The notes under the pieces were generated by a model, which saw only the letters and a list, made by a program, of their open reading frames with translations, did no database searches and was not told where the DNA came from. Shown here in pieces: positions 1 through 7,793 of a stretch of DNA of 7,793 nucleotides. A program made the position numbers and the translations under genes. The stretch comes from Bacteroidales bacterium (GTDB lineage Bacteria; Bacteroidota; Bacteroidia; Bacteroidales; WCHB1-69): contig JAEERB010000111.1 in the NCBI GenBank assembly GCA_016285615.1, positions 1 through 7,793 of the forward strand. Reading direction: 5' to 3'. Position 1 is the stretch's first letter, and the number at the start of each line of letters is the position of its first letter.

Positions 1-1692
<1,692 letters not shown>

Positions 1693-1703
1693 GCGAACAT
1701 CAA

Positions 1704-2441
1704 TTATACATTAGGGAGAATAGAGATAGCGTTTTCAACCGAGAAGTCGCCGATGCGGGTGCGTCGTAGCGCTGTCAGGTGGGCGCCACTCTGCAGGGCT
1801 TCGCCGTAGTCGCGGGCCAGCGAGCGGATGTAGGTTCCCTTGGAGCAGACTACGCGGAAGTCGATGTCGGGCAAGTCGAAGCGGGTGATTTCAAACTCTT
1901 TGATTTCCACCTGTTTAGACTTGATTTCCAGTTCCACACCTTCACGGGCCAGTTCGTACGCCCGCCGTCCTTCAATTTTGATAGCCGAAAATAGCGGCGG
2001 CGTCTGTTCAAAGGTGCCCACAAAGCTGGCAGCCGCCTCTTTGGCCTTCTCTTCGGTAATATGCTCGTAGGGATACTCTTGGTCGATATCTTTTTCCAGG
2101 TCGTACGATGGTGTGGTGGCGCCAACACGAAAAGTGCCCGTGTATTCCTTGTCGCCGCTCTGGTACTGGTCGATTTTCTTGGTGTAGCTGCCAATGCAGA
2201 TAATCAGCAGTCCCGTGGCTAACGGGTCCAGGGTGCCGGCGTGGCCCACCTTGATCTTTTTCAGCTGTGTGTATTGGCGCAGTTGGCGGCGCAGTTGGCC
2301 TACCACATCAAAGGAGGTGCAACGGTAGGGCTTGTCGATGAGAATCACATCGCCCTCAATGTTCATCTTTTCTACAGGAAAGGTGAACTCGTACCGCGGA
2401 TTTTCTTCCTTGTATGAGAATCGTTGTTTTGTATAGGCCAT
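1704..2441 (-). CDS. truB: tRNA pseudouridine(55) synthase TruB
   Basis: Converts uridine 55 in the T-loop of tRNAs to pseudouridine; cytoplasmic. The 245-residue product has the family hallmarks: a Lys-Pro entry motif (IDKPYRCTSFDVV, about 35-47), the catalytic block GHAGTLDPLATG (66-77) with the nucleophile D72, QTPPLFSAIKIEGRRAYELA (146-165), KGTYIRSLARD (201-211) and GAHLTALRRTRIG (219-231). About 26 charged and aromatic residues precede the usual TruB N terminus, which would begin near M27 (position 2363). I keep the upstream ATG because it lies only 17 bases after the uppP stop, matching the tight spacing of the operon, but M27 remains possible. The C terminus ends soon after the core, so a long PUA extension is absent, as is usual for Bacteroidota TruB. 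Confidence 0.96.
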   Translation of the reverse strand: MAYTKQRFSYKEENPRYEFTFPVEKMNIEGDVILIDKPYRCTSFDVVGQLRRQLRQYTQLKKIKVGHAGTLDPLATGLLIICIGSYTKKIDQYQSGDKEYTGTFRVGATTPSYDLEKDIDQEYPYEHITEEKAKEAAASFVGTFEQTPPLFSAIKIEGRRAYELAREGVELEIKSKQVEIKEFEITRFDLPDIDFRVVCSKGTYIRSLARDYGEALQSGAHLTALRRTRIGDFSVENAISILPNV

Positions 2442-2458
2442 ATTTCAGAAGAGGGCTT

Positions 2459-3286
2459 TTATATCAGTCCGAAGATGATGGCAACAGCGCCCACGATGGT
2501 GCAATAGACGGCAAACCAGATCAGCTTGCCTCGCTTCACGATGTTAATCATCCATTTGCAGGCAAAGCAGCCGGTGATAAAGGCAGCCAGGAAACCCAAG
2601 ATGGCAGTCAAGGGCGAGATGCCGCTCATGGCTTGACTGAAGCCCACTTCGAGGATATCTTTTATGTCTAACAAGGCCTCTCCTAAGATAGGCGGGATGA
2701 CCATAAGGAAGGAGAATTGTGCCAACATCTCTTTTTTATTGCCGAGGAGCAAACCAGTGGCGATGGTGCTGCCCGAGCGCGACAGGCCAGGCATGACGGC
2801 GCAGGCTTGGGCGATGCCGATAATGAAAGCGTGCCAACCGCTTAAACTCTCCTTTTGGCGCGGTTTGGCGAAGTAGGAGAAGGCCAGCAGACCAGCGGTT
2901 ACCAAAAGCATAAGGCCCACAATGAGTAGTCCCGAGCCGAACACTTCTTCCACTTTATCCTTGAAACAGAAGCCCACAATGGCAATGGGTATCATTGAAA
3001 TGAGGATGTTGATGGCGAATTTGGTGCCGTCGTTGAGGCCGCTATATGTGCGCCACGATTGTTTGGCGAACAAGTCTTTGAAAATCCAAACGATTTCCTT
3101 CCAGAGGATGACCAACGTGCTGCAGACGGTAGCTACATGGAGCAGTACGGTGAAGGCCAGATTGGAGGCCCCGTCATCTAAGCCGAAGAGGGCTTGCCCG
3201 ATGGCCAAGTGGCCACTGCTGCTGACGGGCAAAAACTCGGTCAGCCCTTGCAGCAATCCCAGAATAATAGCTTCAAACCATTCCAT
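2459..3286 (-). CDS. uppP: Undecaprenyl-diphosphatase UppP (BacA)
   Basis: Integral inner-membrane phosphatase that dephosphorylates undecaprenyl pyrophosphate to regenerate the lipid carrier for peptidoglycan and surface polysaccharides; the family confers bacitracin resistance when overproduced. The 275 residues match the usual length (E. coli 273). The first signature, [15 protein letters not shown] (13-27), supplies residues equivalent to E. coli E21, S27 and H30 (here E17, S23, H26). The second, [13 protein letters not shown] (166-178), supplies the catalytic arginine R170. The protein is strongly hydrophobic throughout, with several clear membrane segments (for example about 95-107, 119-139, 195-205, 225-245, 257-275). 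It starts 9 bases after the DUF3098 stop and ends 17 bases before truB, so it is most likely translated from the ftsX transcript. Confidence 0.97.
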   Translation of the reverse strand: MEWFEAIILGLLQGLTEFLPVSSSGHLAIGQALFGLDDGASNLAFTVLLHVATVCSTLVILWKEIVWIFKDLFAKQSWRTYSGLNDGTKFAINILISMIPIAIVGFCFKDKVEEVFGSGLLIVGLMLLVTAGLLAFSYFAKPRQKESLSGWHAFIIGIAQACAVMPGLSRSGSTIATGLLLGNKKEMLAQFSFLMVIPPILGEALLDIKDILEVGFSQAMSGISPLTAILGFLAAFITGCFACKWMINIVKRGKLIWFAVYCTIVGAVAIIFGLI

Positions 3287-3295
3287 AATTAGCTA

Positions 3296-3601
3296 TTATT
3301 CAGCAGTTTCTTCTTTCTTTTTCCGTGGATGCCACATAATGGCGAAGATCTCGATGACCAGTCCTGCGAGCATCAGGATGGGAGCCACATCCAGACGGCG
3401 GGTGTCGAAGATAGCATCGCTGAACTCGTTGGGCGATTCGGCACCACCGCCGCGCAGGCAGATGTAGCCGATGGCTAAAATGACCACACCGACGATCATC
3501 AGAATGTAGTTAACCTTGCGGAAAAGAGGAGGGCGTTTGGAGGTTTTATTTTTCAAATTCGGTTTTGTTGATTTGTTCTCAACGGGAATTACTTGTGCCA
3601 T
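3296..3601 (-). CDS. DUF3098 family two-helix membrane protein
   Basis: A 101-residue protein of unknown function. A basic, Lys/Asn/Pro-rich N-terminal stretch (about 1-30) is followed by a transmembrane helix (31-49), a short loop with the segment NEFSDAIFDTRRLDVAPI (58-75), a second helix (about 73-90) and a Lys/Glu-rich tail. The loop and second helix match my recollection of the DUF3098 pattern (an F-S-x-x-I-F-x-x-R-R-L-x-x-A-P-I core). Both termini carry many positive charges and are predicted cytoplasmic, leaving the loop outside. It sits 10 bases after ftsX and 9 bases before uppP, an arrangement that I recall as common in Bacteroidota. The context suggests a role in division or envelope synthesis, but no activity can be assigned from the sequence. 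Confidence 0.88.
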   Translation of the reverse strand: MAQVIPVENKSTKPNLKNKTSKRPPLFRKVNYILMIVGVVILAIGYICLRGGGAESPNEFSDAIFDTRRLDVAPILMLAGLVIEIFAIMWHPRKKKEETAE

Positions 3602-3611
3602 AATGTTTTAT

Positions 3612-4496
3612 TTAGAGATAAAGTCTGTCGTTATTGATTTTGATGTATCGGTTAACCGAATATAAACTGGTGAGTATGGTGAAGAGGATGCTGAAGACGA
3701 AGACGCTGGCCAGAATGATGGTGATGGCGGTGATGTACGAGAAATCGACAAATTCGGGGAAGAGGCCGTTGCCGAAGTAAATCAGGGCACCAAGCATCAG
3801 GATGGCAATAAAGCCGCCCCACACGCCCTGTACGAAGCCCTTGAAGAGGAAGGGACGGCGTACAAAACTACGGGTGGCGCCAACCAACAGCATACTTCTG
3901 ATATTGAAACGCTTAGCGTAAATATTCAAACGGATGGAGTTGGCAATCAGCAGCATCGAGATGAGCATGAAGACAAAGCTGATGCCGAAGATGACCAACT
4001 GAATGGATATGAAGTTGTTATGGATAGACTTGACGATAAAGTCGGGATATTGCACATCTTGCACGATGTCGTGTTGTTTGATGCGTTTGGAAATCGCTTT
4101 CAGCGAGTCGGAGTTGGCATATTCGGGACTCACGCTCACGATGATGGAGGCGTTGATAGGGTTGGCGATGATCTCGGTGTAGTTGTTGCCGATGGTCTTG
4201 ATGGCCTCGCGGGTATTGTCAGCGCGCGAGGAGACACGCGATGCCGAAATGAACGGTTCCAACTTCAGTTTTTGTTCCAGGGCGATGATGTTGGCCTCTT
4301 TCACGTCGGAGTAAAAGAGGATTTCCATCTCAATCTTCTTCGACAGGTTGTTGATGTACTGTGTGGAGAAGAAGGCGAAGAAGGCCATGGTGCCAATGAA
4401 GAACATAGTGAGGGCAATGCTGACAATGGAGCCGAAAGCCGAGAATTTCAATCTCGCTTTGGTAATCCTGTCAATGGACTCGGGGTACTTGCTCAT
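3612..4496 (-). CDS. ftsX: Cell division protein FtsX (permease-like)
   Basis: Membrane component of the FtsEX complex, which couples ATP hydrolysis by FtsE to activation of peptidoglycan hydrolases at the division site. With the start at 4496 the product is 294 residues, with the FtsX topology: TM1 (21-44), an extracytoplasmic domain (about 45-160), then TM2 (162-186), TM3 (222-243) and TM4 (254-278). The conserved block between TM2 and TM3 is clear: RFNIRSMLLVGATRSFVRRP (196-215). An ATG 30 bases upstream (4526) extends the frame by ten residues, but it lies upstream of the TACCTTTG promoter box at 4516-4523, so a transcript from that promoter could not carry it; the extra residues also look unlike FtsX. 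It is the first gene of the ftsX-DUF3098-uppP-truB-ABC run. ftsE is not in this window. Confidence 0.94.
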   Translation of the reverse strand: MSKYPESIDRITKARLKFSAFGSIVSIALTMFFIGTMAFFAFFSTQYINNLSKKIEMEILFYSDVKEANIIALEQKLKLEPFISASRVSSRADNTREAIKTIGNNYTEIIANPINASIIVSVSPEYANSDSLKAISKRIKQHDIVQDVQYPDFIVKSIHNNFISIQLVIFGISFVFMLISMLLIANSIRLNIYAKRFNIRSMLLVGATRSFVRRPFLFKGFVQGVWGGFIAILMLGALIYFGNGLFPEFVDFSYITAITIILASVFVFSILFTILTSLYSVNRYIKINNDRLYL

Positions 4497-4515
4497 TTTT
4501 TCAGATTTTAAAAAG

Positions 4516-4523
4516 CAAAGGTA
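4516..4523 (-). promoter_or_regulatory. Putative Bacteroidota-type promoter -7 box for the ftsX operon
   Basis: The minus strand reads TACCTTTG, matching the Bacteroidota -7 consensus TAnnTTTG. It lies 19 bases upstream of the chosen ftsX start and within the 66-base gap after the dehydratase gene. Transcription would begin near 4512, giving a leader of roughly 16 bases, AT-rich and without a Shine-Dalgarno sequence. I could not find a TTG -33 element at the usual 19-21 base spacing, so the promoter may be weak or may depend on read-through from the upstream gene. Confidence 0.55.
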
Positions 4524-4562
4524 CAAAAAATATCATTGGAGCTGCGAGCGATTTATCAAACC

Positions 4563-6467
4563 TCATTTGTTCAAAACTTCGAACACCGAGTTGTTGCTTT
4601 TGAACTCTGGGACAATCTCTTTCATCTTCGCTACAATCTTGTATGGGTCGTCATTGCGGTAGCTGATGAGCGTGTCGATGTCGGCGGCCACTTTTTCGAA
4701 TTCGTAGGTGCGCACCTTGGCAATGAGTATCTTGCGATAGTCGGTGCGGATGGTGTTCTCCTGATTGGCCAGCAGCTCCTCGTAGAGCTTCTCGCCTGGC
4801 CGCAAGCCCGTGAACTCAATCTTGATGTCTTTGTCCAAAGTCAACCCCGACAGCTTAATCATCTTAACGGCCAGGTCGTAAATGCGTACCGACTTGCCCA
4901 TGTCGAAGATGAAAATCTCACCGCCGTTGCCGATGGCGCCGGCATTGATAACCAGTTGGCACGCCTCCGAGATGGTCATAAAGTAGCGCGTGATGTCAGG
5001 GTGGGTGACGGTGACAGGCCCGCCGTCGGCAATCTGCTTGCGGAAGATGGGAATCACCGAGCCGTTCGAGTCAAGCACGTTGCCGAAGCGTGTGGTGATG
5101 AACTTGGTGCCCTGTTGGTGGTTGCTGAGCGACTGCACGTAAATCTCGGCAATACGCTTCGAAGCACCCATCACATTGGTCGGGTTGACAGCCTTGTCGG
5201 TCGATATCATCACAAACTTCTTCACGTCGTACTTGATAGCCAGGTCGGCCAGTATCTTGGTGCCGCGCACGTTGGTCTTGATGGCGGCATTGACATTCTC
5301 CTCCATCAGCGGCACATGCTTGTAGGCAGCGGCATGATAGACGATGCTCGGCCTGTATTGGGCGAAGAGTTCCTCCATCTTTACCTCATCGGTAATGCTA
5401 ACAATCTCTATATCAATATTTTTCAATCCATTAAGAGCCTTGCATTCATTCTTGAGGAAGAAGACAGGCGTTTCGGCGTTGTCAACCAGAATGAGCCGCT
5501 CATAGTCAAACTGCATCAACTGACGTACAATCTCACTGCCAATCGAGCCTGCCGCCCCCGTGATGAGAATGGTCTGCCCGCAAATGTCTTGATTGATGCT
5601 CTCTTTGTCTAAGACAATGGGATCGCGCTCGAGCAGTTCTTCTATCTTAACTTTCTTAATCTGCTTGAAACTCAATTCATTATTAATCCATTTGTTGACG
5701 GGTGGCACCACCAACACTTTGACACGATGCTGCAGGGCGCATTCGGTCACTTCGTTCTTCTTTTCGTTGGGCAGTCCTTGAATGGATATGATAAGGAAGG
5801 AGATGTCATTTTTTTGCAGATAGTCGCCTAAGGTATTGTAAGCCAGCACTTCCACATCTTCCAGTTTCTTGCCGATTTTGGTCGGGTCTTCATCAAAGAA
5901 GGCGCTGACATGCAGGCGGCTCTCGATGTCGCGGTCCAAAGCGCGTTTGGTGGTGATGCCCGATACGCCGGCTCCATAGATAACCACGTTCTTTTTGCGC
6001 ACGCCGGGGTTGACCGTTTCGAGATAGATCATCTTAAAGGTGAAACGGTACAAAATCATCAGTACCAGCGTGATGAAAAACTCCATACAGAGGATGGAGA
6101 AAGGTACTAAGAAGTGTTTTTGAATGAAGAACAGGATAATATTCACCACAGCGATGAATAGTGTGCCTGTCAGGCAGCATAGAAAGATGGTATAAGTGTC
6201 GCGGGTGTTGGTGTAGCGCACAACAATCCTATATGTCTTGAAAATCAGGAACGAAATAATCCTCACCAGCACGAGTGAGAGGGGGATAATGTAATATTCG
6301 TAACGGTAGAAGTTGGCGGGTATATGGAAATTGTCGCGCAAGATTAGGGCAAATAAGGCTGCAACACAGACACATAGCGTGTCGATGAGGAAGATAACCC
6401 ACGACGGAGCAATGCCCATCTTCTTGACAAGTTTTTTTCCTAAAGAGAATAAGGTGTTGCCGCGCAT
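4563..6467 (-). CDS. Membrane-bound nucleotide-sugar 4,6-dehydratase (WbpM/CapD/FlaA1-type polysaccharide biosynthesis protein)
   Basis: Likely converts a UDP-N-acetylhexosamine (UDP-GlcNAc in WbpM) to its 4-keto-6-deoxy form for surface glycan synthesis. Numbering from the start at 6467 (634 residues): four N-terminal membrane helices (about 23-44, 58-76, 93-115, 121-140); a first Rossmann-like domain with GAGVSG (165-170); then a complete extended SDR domain with GAAGSIGSE (304-312), AAAYKHVPLME (379-389), STDKAVNP (422-429), MGASKR (433-438) and RPGEKLYEELL (556-566). In the usual YxxxK site the tyrosine is replaced by M433 with K437 retained, the altered triad known for this family. An in-frame ATG at 6503 would add 12 residues, but it lies upstream of the TATCTTTG box (6490-6497), and one at 6488 abuts the box; hence the start at 6467. 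No glycosyltransferase or other glycan gene adjoins it, so its pathway is unknown. Confidence 0.92.
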   Translation of the reverse strand: MRGNTLFSLGKKLVKKMGIAPSWVIFLIDTLCVCVAALFALILRDNFHIPANFYRYEYYIIPLSLVLVRIISFLIFKTYRIVVRYTNTRDTYTIFLCCLTGTLFIAVVNIILFFIQKHFLVPFSILCMEFFITLVLMILYRFTFKMIYLETVNPGVRKKNVVIYGAGVSGITTKRALDRDIESRLHVSAFFDEDPTKIGKKLEDVEVLAYNTLGDYLQKNDISFLIISIQGLPNEKKNEVTECALQHRVKVLVVPPVNKWINNELSFKQIKKVKIEELLERDPIVLDKESINQDICGQTILITGAAGSIGSEIVRQLMQFDYERLILVDNAETPVFFLKNECKALNGLKNIDIEIVSITDEVKMEELFAQYRPSIVYHAAAYKHVPLMEENVNAAIKTNVRGTKILADLAIKYDVKKFVMISTDKAVNPTNVMGASKRIAEIYVQSLSNHQQGTKFITTRFGNVLDSNGSVIPIFRKQIADGGPVTVTHPDITRYFMTISEACQLVINAGAIGNGGEIFIFDMGKSVRIYDLAVKMIKLSGLTLDKDIKIEFTGLRPGEKLYEELLANQENTIRTDYRKILIAKVRTYEFEKVAADIDTLISYRNDDPYKIVAKMKEIVPEFKSNNSVFEVLNK

Positions 6468-6489
6468 GCCGTTATTTAAATTGAACATG

Positions 6490-6521
6490 CAAAGATACAT
6501 CATTTTAGCGATTGAAAATAA
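6490..6521 (-). promoter_or_regulatory. Putative promoter for the nucleotide-sugar dehydratase gene
   Basis: On the minus strand the -7 box TATCTTTG (6497-6490) fits TAnnTTTG. A weak -33 match, TTA (6521-6519), lies 21 bases upstream. Transcription would start near 6486, leaving an AT-rich leader of about 19 bases before the ATG at 6467. The element faces away from, and interleaves with, the ileS promoter. Confidence 0.65.
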
Positions 6522-6542
6522 CGAGATATTTTTTTATCTTTG
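6512..6542 (+). promoter_or_regulatory. Promoter for ileS, Bacteroidota sigma type
   Basis: The plus strand has TTG at 6512-6514 and TATCTTTG at 6535-6542 separated by exactly 20 bases, a close match to the Bacteroidota TTTG-N19-21-TAnnTTTG promoter. The expected transcription start is near 6546, about 22 bases before the ileS ATG. The short leader leaves no room for a T-box or other riboswitch. Confidence 0.75.
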
Positions 6543-6550
6543 CCCGTTCA

Positions 6551-6564
6551 TTCTAAAATTAGAA
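6551..6564 (+). repeat. Perfect short inverted repeat in the ileS leader
   Basis: TTCTAA and TTAGAA form a perfect 6-base inverted repeat separated by two A residues, three bases before the ileS start codon and just downstream of the expected transcription start. In RNA it could form only a weak 5-bp A/U-rich stem with a four-base loop. As DNA it has the shape of a small operator. In AT-rich leader sequence, chance is a real alternative. Confidence 0.45.
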
Positions 6565-6567
6565 AAA

Positions 6568-7793
6568 ATGACGAAATATAATGAGTATAAGGGACTTAAG
6601 TTGTCTGAAATTGGAGAAGAGATAGGAAAATATTGGGCAGACAACGACATCTTCGCCAAAAGTTTATCCACCCGCGAAGGGCACGAACGGTTTGTCTTCT
6701 TTGAGGGACCGCCATCTGCTAACGGTATGCCAGGCATCCACCATGTGATGGCCCGCACCATCAAGGACATCGTCTGCCGCTACCAGACCCTCACCGGCAA
6801 GCATGTCGGCAGAAAGGGCGGCTGGGACACACACGGCCTGCCTGTGGAACTCGGCGTAGAGAAGACCCTCGGCATCACCAAGGAGGACATCGGCAAGAAA
6901 ATCTCTGTGGAGGATTACAACAAGGCCTGCCGCCGCGAGGTGATGAAATTCAAGGATAAATGGGACGAGCTTACCCGTGAGATGGGTTACTGGGTCGATC
7001 TCGAACATCCCTATATCACCTTCGATAATAAGTACATCGAAACTGTATGGTATTTGCTTTCAGAACTTTATAAGAAAGGTTTGCTTTATAAGGGCTACTC
7101 CATCCAACCTTACTCTCCCGCCGCTGGTACTGGCCTCAGCTCCCACGAGCTCAACCTGCCTGGCTGCTACCGCGATGTGAAGGATTTAACCTGCGTGGCA
7201 TTGTTCCACTTGAAAGTGAGCAGCAAGGAGTTGGGTGCTGACGAGGAATTGCCGAATTATGCAATTGCATGGACCACAACTCCGTGGACACTCCCGAGCA
7301 ACACCGCTTTGTGCGTGGGCCCGAATATCGATTATGTGCTGCTGAAGACCGTGCATCCTTATACGGAGCAGCCTTGCCACATCCTGATGGCTAAGGCATT
7401 AGTGGAAACAATGTTCAAGGAAGCCCCGGAAGTGGTGAAGGAGTTCAAGGGCAAAGACCTTGTGGGCATCTCTTACGAACAGCTCATCCCTTGGGTGAAC
7501 CCTGGTGAGGGCGCGTTCCGCATCATCCCCGGCGACTATGTCACCACGGAAGATGGTACGGGTATCGTCCACATAGCCCCGACCTTCGGTGCCGACGATA
7601 AGCGCGTGGCCGCCGCCGCAGGCATCCCGCCGCTCGTGATGATCGACAAGGACGGCATCCGTCAGCCGATGGTCGATCGCACCGGCAAGTTCTACCGCAT
7701 CGAGGACCTCGACCCCGAATTTGTCCAAAACTGCATGGACGTGGAAGCTTACCGTCCCTACGCCGGCCAGTTCGTGAAGAACGCCTATGACCC
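6568..7793 (+). CDS. ileS: Isoleucyl-tRNA synthetase IleS, N-terminal part (runs off the right edge)
   Basis: Class I synthetase that charges tRNA-Ile and edits misactivated valine. The 408 visible codons from ATG at 6568 remain open to the edge; the family is usually over 1000 residues in this long form, so well under half is seen. The catalytic domain opens with FFEGPPSANGMPGIHHVMAR (45-64), where GIHH (56-59) occupies the HIGH position. GGWDTHGLPVE (84-94) and the PYSPAAGTGLSSHEL segment (about 182-196) follow. The CP1 editing domain shows WTTTPWTLPSN (235-245) and GTGIVHIAPTFGADD (330-344), including the Asp pair expected at the end of the editing pocket. The KMSKS motif lies beyond the window. 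The start is fixed by the well-spaced promoter 26 bases upstream and the A-rich stretch directly before the ATG. It is divergent from the dehydratase gene. Confidence 0.97.
   Translation, partial: MTKYNEYKGLKLSEIGEEIGKYWADNDIFAKSLSTREGHERFVFFEGPPSANGMPGIHHVMARTIKDIVCRYQTLTGKHVGRKGGWDTHGLPVELGVEKTLGITKEDIGKKISVEDYNKACRREVMKFKDKWDELTREMGYWVDLEHPYITFDNKYIETVWYLLSELYKKGLLYKGYSIQPYSPAAGTGLSSHELNLPGCYRDVKDLTCVALFHLKVSSKELGADEELPNYAIAWTTTPWTLPSNTALCVGPNIDYVLLKTVHPYTEQPCHILMAKALVETMFKEAPEVVKEFKGKDLVGISYEQLIPWVNPGEGAFRIIPGDYVTTEDGTGIVHIAPTFGADDKRVAAAAGIPPLVMIDKDGIRQPMVDRTGKFYRIEDLDPEFVQNCMDVEAYRPYAGQFVKNAYD

Noticed and set aside
4020..4511. A 163-codon plus-strand frame
   Set aside because: It is antisense to ftsX, rich in Gly, Asp and His, and has no motif; it also runs through the ftsX promoter.
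4497..4562. Intrinsic terminator after the dehydratase gene
   Set aside because: There is a short T-run on the minus strand but no GC-rich hairpin before it; the T-run sits next to the ftsX -7 box.
4536..5612. A 358-codon open frame on the plus strand
   Set aside because: It is antisense to the well-supported dehydratase. The translation is His/Val/Asp-rich with no recognisable domain, typical of the complement of a codon-biased gene.
6543..6567. T-box or other riboswitch controlling ileS
   Set aside because: The predicted leader is only about 22 bases, far too short, and no T-box sequence or terminator/antiterminator pair is present.
6664..7728. Minus-strand frames of 114, 64 and 109 codons
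   Set aside because: They are shadows of ileS, which carries intact synthetase motifs over the same stretch in one continuous plus frame.

Overview
The window looks like ordinary chromosomal DNA from a member of the Bacteroidales, most likely Prevotellaceae (Prevotella/Segatella-like). Three things suggest this: the gene string ftsX - DUF3098 - uppP - truB, promoters with the Bacteroidota -7 element TAnnTTTG, and AT-rich leaders without Shine-Dalgarno sequences. The isoleucyl-tRNA synthetase, with GIHH in place of the HIGH motif, also fits. Genus level is an inference from gene content and protein style. No database search was possible.

Layout, right to left along the minus strand. A membrane-bound nucleotide-sugar 4,6-dehydratase of the WbpM/CapD/FlaA1 family (4563-6467) starts from a promoter in the 6467-6568 intergenic region. 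After a 66-base gap carrying a second TAnnTTTG promoter comes a tightly packed run on the same strand: ftsX (3612-4496), a DUF3098 two-helix membrane protein (3296-3601), uppP/bacA (2459-3286), truB (1704-2441), and a fused two-domain peptide-type ABC transporter ATPase (1-1692, a few C-terminal residues cut off by the window edge). Gaps inside this run are only 9-17 bases, so it is probably one operon. On the plus strand, ileS (6568 to the right edge, 408 codons visible) diverges from the dehydratase gene.

Several of the genes concern the cell envelope. FtsX is the membrane half of the FtsEX division complex that controls peptidoglycan hydrolysis. UppP recycles undecaprenyl pyrophosphate, the lipid carrier for peptidoglycan and O-antigen or capsule. 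The dehydratase makes a modified UDP-sugar for surface glycans. DUF3098 lies between ftsX and uppP and has no assigned function. TruB (tRNA pseudouridine 55), IleRS and the ABC ATPase are housekeeping or transport genes.

Almost all of the window is coding. Both sizeable gaps (about 66 and 100 bases) hold promoter-like elements. I see no mobile element, CRISPR array, tRNA, rRNA, phage gene or defence system. The most useful observations are an interleaved divergent promoter pair, two gene starts that promoter placement corrects, a perfect inverted repeat beside the ileS start, and the uncharacterised DUF3098 protein in a division/envelope operon.
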